Position numbers and translations under genes: made by a program
From: DATFVA01 sp963811905
GTDB taxonomy: Bacteria > Bacteroidota > Ignavibacteria > Ignavibacteriales > Ignavibacteriaceae
Assembly (NCBI GenBank): GCA_963811905.1
Contig: CAWETK010000021.1
Span: 124,001-188,000 of the forward strand
Length of the DNA stretch: 64,000 nucleotides
Direction: 5' to 3'
Notes under the pieces: generated by a model
Database searches by the model: none
Told to the model about the DNA's origin: nothing
Seen by the model: only the letters and a program-made list of their open reading frames with translations
Shown: positions 6,966-14,403 of the stretch, piece after piece
How the letters are laid out: the number at the start of each line of letters is the position of its first letter
How positions within the stretch are numbered: the stretch's first letter is position 1

Positions 6966-8060
6966 GAATTATTCTCCGCTGCCTCCATCTGCATATTTTT
7001 AATCGGTGTGATATCTTCTGCTGTGTACCCCCAGTTTTCGCTGAACACACGTTTTGAGAATTACTACGATGATAATATCTATAATAATTTCGAAAAGACT
7101 TCCGACCTTGTCCACAGCGGATCACTTGAAGCAGGATATAATGCAGAGTCGGAAATAAATAATTTCCAGCTTTATTACACGGGAAACATTACCTACTTCA
7201 GAGAGAATATTTTCAAATCATCAAATTCTCATAAGTTCGGACTTGTGAATACTCTTTTCGTTTCAGAAGATGAGAACCCGGTAAATGCGGGAATCAATTA
7301 TGCGCTTCGAAATAACCGTGACGAGCTGTCGGTATACGATCTTTCTCAGCTTTCAGCTTACGCTAACTACAGGCACTTCTTAAATGAATCTGATTATCTC
7401 CTTGGAGGCTATACTTTTTTCTTTAACGATTACAAGAACTTCGATTCATTTACTCATTTCGAGCACAGGTTATTCCTGAAGTACAGCAGTACATTCTCTA
7501 CCAGAACCACGTTTTCGATCGGTACTGAGGCAGACTTCAAGCTTTACAAGCTGAGGTATAATTCTCCTGATATAGCTGATAATATTTCACAGTGGAAGAG
7601 CTACATACAGCTTGCGCAGAACATCACTGAAAATACAGGACTGAGCGGCTATTTCCTCTACCGGAGAAACCTGACAACAGGGAACAGGTACATTACGTAT
7701 ACCGATTACATCTATTATGAAGAGGAAATATTTAATGATGCTTATTCGAATGACGGTATGGAAGCAGGGACTTCGGTTACTCAGCTTGTCACAGATAATA
7801 TTGCTCTTAAGGGTGAGTTTGTTTATACCCAAAGAAAATTCAATAACCTCCCGATCGCCCTATCCGATGGGACTGAAACAGACATATTAAGAGAGGATAA
7901 TTACTATGCACTCGGAGCTGAAATTCAGTTCGCACTGCAGTCAATAACAGAAGGACTTGGATTATCGTTAAGCTATAACTATCTGATTAATAAGTCAAAC
8001 GACTATTTCTACAAATACGATAACCATCTATCATCGGTTACCCTTGAGTGGGGATTTTAA
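6966..8060 (+). CDS. Probable outer-membrane beta-barrel protein; start region appears frameshifted
   Basis: From a GTG at 7008 this is a 350-residue protein made almost wholly of alternating aromatic/polar strands (Tyr, Phe, Asn and Asp rich), ending in an aromatic residue (WGF). This is the pattern of an outer-membrane barrel. Upstream of 7008 the same frame continues as a clear hydrophobic signal core (SAASICIFLIGVISSA) back to the TGA of the previous gene at 6963-6965, with no ATG, GTG or TTG in it. The overlapping ATG at 6962 lies in another frame. One base fewer in the AATTATT run would give MRIF followed by this signal. The true start is therefore unresolved: an indel, or an unusual start. 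Coordinates include the signal region. Confidence 0.65.
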   Translation, partial: ELFSAASICIFLIGVISSAVYPQFSLNTRFENYYDDNIYNNFEKTSDLVHSGSLEAGYNAESEINNFQLYYTGNITYFRENIFKSSNSHKFGLVNTLFVSEDENPVNAGINYALRNNRDELSVYDLSQLSAYANYRHFLNESDYLLGGYTFFFNDYKNFDSFTHFEHRLFLKYSSTFSTRTTFSIGTEADFKLYKLRYNSPDIADNISQWKSYIQLAQNITENTGLSGYFLYRRNLTTGNRYITYTDYIYYEEEIFNDAYSNDGMEAGTSVTQLVTDNIALKGEFVYTQRKFNNLPIALSDGTETDILREDNYYALGAEIQFALQSITEGLGLSLSYNYLINKSNDYFYKYDNHLSSVTLEWGF

Positions 8061-8078
8061 TTATTTCCAGGCGCAGTT

Positions 8079-9449
8079 TCATTTCTGAAATGTAATATCG
8101 TACTTTTTCATCTTATAACGGAGATTGCGCTCGGTAATCCCAAGCAGCTTTCCTGCCTGTGTCTGGTTTCCGTTCATTTTAGCAAGTGCGTCATATATCA
8201 TAGTTTTCTCGAGTGCTTCTATCTTATCATTAAGCGTTTCATCCCTGCCGTGAGGCAATACCTGTTCTTCCTTAAATCCCTTGACCTTCATTGGAAGATC
8301 ATTTGCCGTTATAAGATTATCCCTGGATAAAACCACTGCTCTCTCTATAACATTTTCGAGTTCACGGACATTCCCCGGGAAGTTATATTTCAAAAGACTA
8401 TCAACTGATTCCTTCGAGATCCCAATACCTTCCTTATTATTCAGAGACGAATATTTTTTAATAAAGAACTCAATAAGAGGAACAATATCTTCCCTTCTCT
8501 CTCTAAGAGGAGGAACGCAGATAGAAACAACATTAAGCCTGTAAAACAGGTCTTCACGGAATAAACCTTCCCTGATTTTCTGTTCGGGATCGCGGTTGGT
8601 TGCAGAAATTATTCTTACATCGACGGGTATCCTCTCTGTCCCGCCTACACGTTCGATTTCACGCTCCTGAAGAACCCGCAGCAGTTTTACCTGCATTGCG
8701 GGGGGAATATCTCCTATTTCATCCAGGAAGATCGTACCGCCTGACGCAATTTCAAATCTTCCTTTCCGCATCCGGTCTGCCCCTGTGAACGACCCTTTCT
8801 CATGTCCGAATAATTCACTTTCCAGTATGTTCTCCGACAGGGCGGGAATGTTAACTGCAACAAAAGGTCCGTCTTTCCTGCTGCTTATATAATGCACGGC
8901 TTTGGCTAATACTTCTTTACCAGTTCCGTTTTCTCCGGTAATTAAAATAGATGCATTACTTTCTGCAGCACGTGAGGCAATACTGAGGACTTCCTCCATT
9001 TTTGGCGACTGTGAAATAATGGAAGTCAGTTTATGTTTTTCCTGCAGCAGTGACCTTAAATTCTTTATTTCCGATTTGAGACTGTGATGTTCAATTATTT
9101 TTTCTATCATCAGATCGAGCTCATCAAGATCAACCGGTTTGGAGATATAGTCGTAAGCACCGAGACGCATTGCTTTGACTGCATTCTCAACTGTGCTGTA
9201 TGCAGTAATGATGACAAAACTTATTTCAGGATTTATGCGTTTGACTTCCTCTAGTACTTCGAGTCCTGTTTTATCCGGCATTTTGAAATCCGAAAGGACT
9301 ATATCTACCAAATTCTGTTTTACAAGTCTAATCCCTTCTTCACCCGATCCTGCAGTTATAAGATGATAGCCTTTCTTTTTCAGGTACCCGCTTAAAACTT
9401 CTCTCTGAGTCTGTTCGTCGTCGATTATCAAGATGCTGTATTCTTTCAT
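8079..9449 (-). CDS. Sigma-54-dependent response regulator (NtrC/ZraR/AtoC type)
   Basis: This 456-residue regulator has three domains: an N-terminal receiver (about residues 3-120) with phospho-acceptor Asp54; an AAA+ sigma-54 interaction domain (about 140-380) with Walker A GENGTGKE and sigma-54 contact loop GSFTGA; and a Fis-type helix-turn-helix at the C-terminus (GNQTQAGKLLGITERNLRYK). It should bind enhancer sites and drive open-complex formation by sigma-54 polymerase when phosphorylated. Its ATG overlaps the stop of the upstream kinase gene by 4 bp, marking the two as a cognate pair. A sigma-54-like promoter lies about 160 bp beyond the kinase start, in front of the divergent gene at 11684, which makes that gene a likely target. 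Confidence 0.9.
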   Translation of the reverse strand: MKEYSILIIDDEQTQREVLSGYLKKKGYHLITAGSGEEGIRLVKQNLVDIVLSDFKMPDKTGLEVLEEVKRINPEISFVIITAYSTVENAVKAMRLGAYDYISKPVDLDELDLMIEKIIEHHSLKSEIKNLRSLLQEKHKLTSIISQSPKMEEVLSIASRAAESNASILITGENGTGKEVLAKAVHYISSRKDGPFVAVNIPALSENILESELFGHEKGSFTGADRMRKGRFEIASGGTIFLDEIGDIPPAMQVKLLRVLQEREIERVGGTERIPVDVRIISATNRDPEQKIREGLFREDLFYRLNVVSICVPPLRERREDIVPLIEFFIKKYSSLNNKEGIGISKESVDSLLKYNFPGNVRELENVIERAVVLSRDNLITANDLPMKVKGFKEEQVLPHGRDETLNDKIEALEKTMIYDALAKMNGNQTQAGKLLGITERNLRYKMKKYDITFQK

Positions 9450-11452
9450 TGCGGTAAAACTATTTTAAATGTGGTTCCTTCATTCAGGGCACTTTCGAAT
9501 GAAATAGTACCCCGGTGCTGTTCAATTATTTTTTGTGTTATGCTAAGGCCTATACCGGTTCCGTCTTTTTTTGATGTAAAGTAAAGATCAAAGATCCTTT
9601 TCTTATTCTCTTCTGGTATTCCTCTTCCGTTATCCGAAACCAGTATCTCAACCCTGTCATCCATGCATTTGTAATGAACCGTTATTTTCCCCTCTTCACC
9701 GGATGCCTCAAATGAATTCTGTACGAGGTTCATTAAAGCTTGCTGCATCAGCTCAGGATCGAGTTTAATTTTACCCGGATTAGTGCTGAACATTCTGAAG
9801 TTTATTTTTCTCCTATCAGCCTCGGCCTGGAAAAGCTGAAATATTCTATCAAAATAATCATCTGCATCAACCTCTGCAGGTTTTACTTCAAGCGGTTTAG
9901 CATAGTCGAGGAACTGTTTAATTATTTTATTGATCCTTATGACCTCACTCCTTAAAAGATTGGTGATAGCATTGAATTCGTCATTATTTTCACCGGGAGA
10001 AAACTCTTTCTGGAGCCGCTGGGCAATCATTCCAATTGCATTAATAGGATTCCTTATTTCGTGTGCAACTCCGGATGCGAGCTCGCCCATTGCTGATAAC
10101 TTCTCTTTCCGCTTAGCATTTTCTTCGAGCGCTTTTTTTTCTGTTATATCATCAAAGACAATCGTATAGCTTTCAATCTTATTCTGACTATCGTAATTAG
10201 CTGTCGGACTGATTACCAGGCACTTCTCTTCATCTGCTATCGTTAAGGTTTTCTCGATACTTATTTCCGACCTGACAATTCCGGTGAGGAAATTAAAAAC
10301 GGTAATTCCGCTGATATTCCTTCCAATAACTTCATCTTCTTTAAGCTTAAATAGTTTTTGAGCAGAGCGGTTGAAAAGCGAAACGGTTAAATTACTGTTT
10401 ACTACGATTACCGCCTCTTCCATATTTTTAAGTATTGAGCCGGTAAACGTTTTGAACTTTTTGAACTCTTCCGAAATTATTTTCAAATTCTGAGAAGTAA
10501 ACACTATGCTCAAAGTGATAATCGAGATCGAAGCAAGTATAAGGGTGATTATCAGAATTCTTTGATAAGCACGGTTCTCAACGTTCCTTAATTCATCGAG
10601 TGAGAGTCCGATCCTGAAAATTCCTACTACAGAATTATCATAAGACAACCTTTTAACTACTTCATAGACGTTATCACCGCCGAAAGGTACGGTTCTGTAG
10701 TAAACGGAATCATTGCGGAGTGCTGTCTGCAGGAAGCTGTCCCCGCTTACTGCATCAAGCGAATCTATATTGGTGCTGGCTGCAAGGATCCCGCTTGAAT
10801 CCTGCAGAGCGATATATCTTATGCCGGAATTTCTTGCTATATCCTGTATTATCTTCCCGATGCCGATTCTCTTCCTGAAGTCGAGCAGATCCTTCGCATC
10901 CAGATTAACAACGATAGCTCCTTTATTACCTGCGCGGGCAACAGCCACGGCAAATCTCTGTCCGTCATTGAATGCAGCCTCTTTCAACCCGATTATAAGT
11001 TCATCTGCGGTGCCGTTTAATATCGGCTCAATCTCATCAAACCGGTTTATGTTTTCTTCACCATGAGCATGATCCGGTTCGGGAATACGATTGGAAAGAA
11101 TTCTGTTTCCGGATCTATTGAATATGTTAATCCGGTAGAGGTCATTTTCTTTCCCGATATCAATGAGTTTCTTCCTGGTAAGGCTGCCGGAAGCATCAAG
11201 ATCTCTTATCAGTCTGGCATTGTTGAGGAGTCTTTCCGTTATAAGATCCTCAATCTCGAATCCCGAATTTATAGTATTAACGGAACTTTCGGTTATCGTT
11301 TCGATAAGGGCAAGGGATTGTTCATTAAGGATATGGTAGAGTTCACTCTTCCCCTGCTGAAGTTCGAAATAAGCGGAGGTGACCATCACAATACCAATTA
11401 TTACTGTTATTGCGATGACGGCGGAAGAACGGAGTTTAAATTTCCATTTCAC
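9446..11452 (-). CDS. Membrane sensor histidine kinase, partner of the sigma-54 regulator
   Basis: From a GTG at 11452 the protein has 668 residues. A TTG at 11485 would add 11 hydrophilic residues and is less likely. A first membrane helix (about residues 8-28) and a second (about 275-300) bracket a large periplasmic sensing region of the Cache/PAS type. A cytoplasmic PAS domain follows (about 330-430). The HisKA box (GELASGVAHEIRNPINAIGM, phospho-His near residue 460) and HATPase_c domain come next, with N-box (LVQNSFEASG), G1 (DNGRGIP) and G2 (GTGIGLSI). The architecture matches NtrB/ZraS-like kinases. The signal is not identifiable from sequence. The small exported proteins nearby are candidate accessory or target proteins. 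Confidence 0.88.
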   Translation of the reverse strand: MKWKFKLRSSAVIAITVIIGIVMVTSAYFELQQGKSELYHILNEQSLALIETITESSVNTINSGFEIEDLITERLLNNARLIRDLDASGSLTRKKLIDIGKENDLYRINIFNRSGNRILSNRIPEPDHAHGEENINRFDEIEPILNGTADELIIGLKEAAFNDGQRFAVAVARAGNKGAIVVNLDAKDLLDFRKRIGIGKIIQDIARNSGIRYIALQDSSGILAASTNIDSLDAVSGDSFLQTALRNDSVYYRTVPFGGDNVYEVVKRLSYDNSVVGIFRIGLSLDELRNVENRAYQRILIITLILASISIITLSIVFTSQNLKIISEEFKKFKTFTGSILKNMEEAVIVVNSNLTVSLFNRSAQKLFKLKEDEVIGRNISGITVFNFLTGIVRSEISIEKTLTIADEEKCLVISPTANYDSQNKIESYTIVFDDITEKKALEENAKRKEKLSAMGELASGVAHEIRNPINAIGMIAQRLQKEFSPGENNDEFNAITNLLRSEVIRINKIIKQFLDYAKPLEVKPAEVDADDYFDRIFQLFQAEADRRKINFRMFSTNPGKIKLDPELMQQALMNLVQNSFEASGEEGKITVHYKCMDDRVEILVSDNGRGIPEENKKRIFDLYFTSKKDGTGIGLSITQKIIEQHRGTISFESALNEGTTFKIVLPQ

Positions 11453-11493
11453 GATATTTTCCGTACAATTCTCATTCCTTAACAAACATATGA

Positions 11494-11518
11494 TTCAGGG
11501 AACTGAAGCAGGGTTCAG
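11494..11518 (+). promoter_or_regulatory. Candidate enhancer (UAS) for the sigma-54 activator
   Basis: Three half-sites TTCAG (11494), CTGAA (11503) and TTCAG (11514) form two overlapping dyads within 25 bp. They lie about 100-120 bp upstream of the sigma-54-like promoter, which is the normal enhancer distance for NtrC-type activators. They also lie just before the kinase start, so autoregulation is possible. This is inferred from position and symmetry only. Confidence 0.35.
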
Positions 11519-11613
11519 GTATTAAATTCGCCGGGATGGTCGCAGCAAAACGCCTATAAAGTCGAAGTAGAATTATCCTCATCAAAAATCTCCCCAAAGC
11601 GAATAATTTAATT

Positions 11614-11630
11614 TTGGCACACACGTTGAA
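11614..11630 (+). promoter_or_regulatory. Sigma-54-like (-24/-12) promoter for the 11684 gene
   Basis: TTGGCACacacgTTGAA matches the consensus YTGGCAC-N5-TTGCW with correct spacing. The -24 element is perfect and the only mismatch in the -12 element is GC to GA. Transcription would start near 11641, leaving a leader of about 43 nt with AAGGAG before the ATG at 11684. The -12 mismatch lowers confidence. The adjacent gene for a sigma-54 activator raises it. Confidence 0.5.
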
Positions 11631-11683
11631 TAAACAATTCAAACGGACGTCCCTAAAAATACTAATTTGATAAGGAGATAGAA

Positions 11684-12091
11684 ATGAAAAACGTAGTGAA
11701 AATTCTGATGACCTCAGGGATTGTTTTGATACTCGGGTTATATCTGAACAGCTCTGAACTGAATGCACAAAGCAATGTAAACAAAACCGGCAAAGGATTT
11801 ATAGACCTGAACAACGACGGGATAAATGATAATGCTATTGATTCCGACGGTGATGGAATTCCGAATTGTGTGGATCCCGATTTTGTAAGGGCACAAAGAA
11901 GAAGCGCGAACCAGTACAGCTTCTGGTACAGGCACAACTATAAATTCAACACGGCTCATGGAAATGGTTACGGACCAGGCAACGGATCAGGACACAGCGG
12001 AATAGGTCCCCGTAATGGTACAGGATTTGGACCAGGATCGGGTACTTGTGACGGAACAGGTCCCAAAGGCCGCAGAGGCGGAAGAAGATAA
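11684..12091 (+). CDS. Exported Gly-rich protein with tandem Ca-binding-like Asp loops
   Basis: This 135-residue protein has a strong AAGGAG site and a signal peptide (about residues 1-29, cut after LNAQ). It then has two adjacent Asp loops, DLNNDGINDNAIDSDGDGIP (about residues 43-62), of the DxDxDGxxD type seen in thrombospondin-3 and calcium-loop repeats. A single Cys pair position and a Gly/Asn/Arg-rich tail with GNG, GPG and GTG repeats follow. It shares the GFIDxNxDGI signature and a Gly/Arg tail with the protein at 6675. It is transcribed divergently from the kinase/regulator pair behind a sigma-54-like promoter, so it is the likely output of that pair. The role is unknown; a calcium-stabilised surface or periplasmic protein is inferred. 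Confidence 0.7.
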   Translation: MKNVVKILMTSGIVLILGLYLNSSELNAQSNVNKTGKGFIDLNNDGINDNAIDSDGDGIPNCVDPDFVRAQRRSANQYSFWYRHNYKFNTAHGNGYGPGNGSGHSGIGPRNGTGFGPGSGTCDGTGPKGRRGGRR

Positions 12092-12109
12092 CAGCACTCC
12101 CTCAAACAG

Positions 12110-12138
12110 GCGGCAGATTTTTTCTGCCGCTTTTTTTT
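12110..12138 (+). terminator. Intrinsic terminator of the Gly-rich protein gene
   Basis: GCGGCAGA (12110-12117) pairs with TCTGCCGC (12123-12130) over a T5 loop, followed by eight T residues (12131-12138). It lies 19 bp after the stop codon and is a textbook intrinsic terminator on the plus strand. Confidence 0.9.
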
Positions 12139-12236
12139 GCCTGCCCTTTAATCCATTATAGCGTGGCAAGCCGGCTACCAAAAGCAGCCACAGATCAGTA
12201 AGAAACTCTCTAAATTATTGAACTTTTTCTGATTTT

Positions 12237-12350
12237 CGGTGGCTTCGATATCCCGCAGAGCCGAAAAATAAATAGCTAACTTAGCGGGATTTCGAGGACT
12301 CAACGTCCCCGCCTAAGATTTGAAACCAAGGGCGGGCCACTCAGCCACCG
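12237..12350. repeat. Structured 114-bp intergenic element with nested inverted repeats
   Basis: CGGTGGCT (12237-12244) and AGCCACCG (12343-12350) form an 8-bp perfect outer stem. Inside it are two more: ATCCCGC (12250-12256) with GCGGGAT (12284-12290), and CCCGCC (12308-12313) with GGCGGG (12331-12336). Together they make a three-way-junction-like fold. It is not a tRNA, since no arms of the right size are present. It may be a dispersed palindromic repeat with inserted DNA, or a small structured RNA. No reading frame supports a protein. The rest of the 475-bp gap holds the terminator and the hairpin at 12410-12444. Confidence 0.45.
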
Positions 12351-12409
12351 TTATACGTTACAAACTGCTCTAAGTCCCTATATCTTGACCAAAAAAATCG
12401 CAGCGAAGT

Positions 12410-12444
12410 CGAAGATCCCGTCGATAGACGGGGCGAAGATCCCG
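12410..12444. repeat. Hairpin with flanking direct repeat
   Basis: CGAAGATCCCG occurs at 12410-12420 and again at 12434-12444. Between them CCCGTC (12417-12422) pairs with GACGGG (12427-12432) over a GATA tetraloop. It resembles short intergenic palindromic repeats of this phylum. The copy number in the genome cannot be judged here. Confidence 0.45.
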
Positions 12445-12566
12445 ATTTTAGCGGACAAAAATATGACTGAGAATACTATATAGATTACTGATTCATTGAA
12501 GAATTTGGCAAAAAGGCAGTTACACTATTGTGCATAGAGCAAGAGGTGCGGGCGAAAAGTTGAAGG

Positions 12567-13409
12567 TTAGACACTCAGGAGGAATATTGCCGTTAGACCG
12601 AATCCCATCGCCCACCAACCGTAGACATTCAACTTTTCTTTCCAGATCAGGAATGCAGCAAGCGAGGTTAAGACAATTATCCCGATATTAATAGAGGGAT
12701 ATACAATCACAGCAGGCAGACTGTTTAATGCATCGAGCATAAAATACGAACTCAGGACATTCGGAATGCCAAGTATTAATCCGGCTGCTAATGTCCTGTA
12801 CTCTACCCTGATTTTTTTGAATATTAAATAAGAGAAAGAATACAGGAATGCAAAAGAAAATATAATGAAGATAAAAAAATTCTTTTCTTCCAGAGGACGC
12901 CATCCCTGGAATATCTTAAAACAGAAATCATTAATGCCTATAGCAATCAGAAGCAGAATGAGATAAAAGTAATCTGCCGGTTTGAAACTACCTGATGAAA
13001 ACTTTCTGATAGAAAAATAAAAAAGAAGTATAGTGAGGAGTGCAAGTATAATTCCCGACAACTGGAACAGGGAGGGGATTTCATTATAGATGATTACCGA
13101 GAGTCCTACAGGGATGATTACGGATAACCTGGAACTCACCACAGAAAGCGAAGCCCCTGCCTTCCCGACTGCGACTGCAAAAACAAAAAAGCCGATGAAG
13201 AATAATAAACCAAGTGCAGCACCAAATAAAAATGTTTCAGTTGAAAAAAGAGGTTTCGTTTCAGAAACGAGTAAAATCAGACTGATGACCGAGGCTGTAA
13301 AATAATTTCCGCAAAGCAGCAGTATGGGATTGCCCTTCTTAGTATCGCTGTATTTCAGGATCAGGGCAATAGACGTTGAGCAGATTATTGTGAGTAGCAG
13401 CGGGAACAT
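12567..13409 (-). CDS. EamA/DMT family permease
   Basis: This 280-residue protein has about ten hydrophobic segments in two halves, as in the EamA (drug/metabolite transporter) superfamily. The second half starts near residue 145. A conserved ending with WKEKLNVYGWWAMGFGLTAI (about residues 253-272) is typical of the last EamA helix pair. Such proteins export small metabolites or amino acids. The substrate cannot be told. It starts 1 bp after the stop of the upstream epimerase-like gene, so the two are translated from one message. Confidence 0.8.
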   Translation of the reverse strand: MFPLLLTIICSTSIALILKYSDTKKGNPILLLCGNYFTASVISLILLVSETKPLFSTETFLFGAALGLLFFIGFFVFAVAVGKAGASLSVVSSRLSVIIPVGLSVIIYNEIPSLFQLSGIILALLTILLFYFSIRKFSSGSFKPADYFYLILLLIAIGINDFCFKIFQGWRPLEEKNFFIFIIFSFAFLYSFSYLIFKKIRVEYRTLAAGLILGIPNVLSSYFMLDALNSLPAVIVYPSINIGIIVLTSLAAFLIWKEKLNVYGWWAMGFGLTAIFLLSV

Positions 13410-13410
13410 A

Positions 13411-14223
13411 TCAAAACATCAAAAGTGGATCGGGGTAAATGAAATTATAGCTAAGTCTCTTTTTCAGTTTGTCTGAATTGACGATCTTATAGCTGTCATC
13501 AGTATCGATAAATTCAGGTGCCGGAAGATCAAGTTTCTCAGCAGCTGCAGTATAGAAATCTTTCTTAGACGGATGCAGATCAGAACAGGCATTGAATATT
13601 TCATTCCATACATTCCGGGTGATGAGCTGGTGAATGATATTTATGCAGTCCTCACGGTGGATCAGATTAACCGGGATGTTTCCGCCCGGGATATTTTTTC
13701 TTCCTGTAAAAAATTTAACTGGATTCCGGTCGGTGTCAACCAGACCGGCAAATCTTATAATAGTTTTTTCGAATGATTCATCAGCCTGCAGCATTTCCTC
13801 TACAATTTTCAATGCTTTGCCCGATTCCTTTTCCGGGTGAAGTTCATCTTCTTCAGTAACCTCACAGTTTACATTGCCGTAGACTGAAGTTGAGCTGACA
13901 AAAATTATTTTTTCAACCCGAGAGTTTTTCACTTCATTCAGTATAGATTCAACCTGTTTTTTATGAAAAATAATTTTATCATCGCCGCCGCCGGGAGGAA
14001 TATTAATCACGAGAAGATCGCTGTCGAAGAAATCTTTCTTATTATCTCCCTGCAGTAAGGGATTTAGCTCGATATGGAAGGGCTGAATATTCTTTGAGGA
14101 TAGCAGGGTCCGCTTCTCCGGACTTTTAGTCGAACCTTTTACCCTGAATCCTTTAGCCAGAAGGAATTCCGCAAGAGGCAAGCCAAGCCATCCGCAGCCG
14201 AGTATTGAGATAGTGTTAGTCAT
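13411..14223 (-). CDS. NAD(P)-binding SDR/epimerase-type protein
   Basis: This 270-residue protein has an N-terminal Rossmann motif, GCGWLG (about residues 9-14), and the extended-SDR region VSSTSVYGN (about residues 108-116), in which the YGN Tyr stands in the active-site position, though the classical YxxxK spacing is not obvious. Later residues (VNLIHREDCINII, about 188-200) match the substrate-binding part of NAD-dependent epimerase relatives such as YeeZ. It may be a nucleotide-sugar or sugar-linked oxidoreductase. The exact reaction is unknown. It precedes the EamA transporter with a 1-bp gap. Confidence 0.75.
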   Translation of the reverse strand: MTNTISILGCGWLGLPLAEFLLAKGFRVKGSTKSPEKRTLLSSKNIQPFHIELNPLLQGDNKKDFFDSDLLVINIPPGGGDDKIIFHKKQVESILNEVKNSRVEKIIFVSSTSVYGNVNCEVTEEDELHPEKESGKALKIVEEMLQADESFEKTIIRFAGLVDTDRNPVKFFTGRKNIPGGNIPVNLIHREDCINIIHQLITRNVWNEIFNACSDLHPSKKDFYTAAAEKLDLPAPEFIDTDDSYKIVNSDKLKKRLSYNFIYPDPLLMF

Positions 14224-14278
14224 AAAAATTAAATCTAATGCTGGTACAAGTTAGGCTTATTTGAGGAAAGAATTTGGT

Positions 14279-14370
14279 GAATTTAGCGAATTGATGGATT
14301 GGGCGGATTGATTGAGGAATTTACGGATTTAGCGAATTACGGATTGAGCGGATTGATTAAGGAATTAGTG
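14279..14370. repeat. Imperfect 46-bp tandem duplication built of 8-9-bp GATT/GAATT units
   Basis: 14279-14324 and 14325-14370 are two near-identical 46-bp copies. Both contain TTTAGCGAATT and GCGGATTGATT. A third, decayed copy runs to about 14403. At finer scale the sequence is a run of 8-9-bp units ending in ATT. It fills the 180-bp gap between the multi-PAS kinase stop and the epimerase-like gene start. Confidence 0.7.
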
Positions 14371-14403
14371 AATTGACCGATTGAGCGAATGAAGCGGGAT
14401 TCT

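Noticed and set aside
12237..12350. tRNA or tmRNA gene
   Set aside because: The minus strand begins with a tRNA-Ser-like GGCTGAGTGG, but the middle loop has 17 nt, there is no proper T arm and the closing stem does not abut a D arm as in tRNA.
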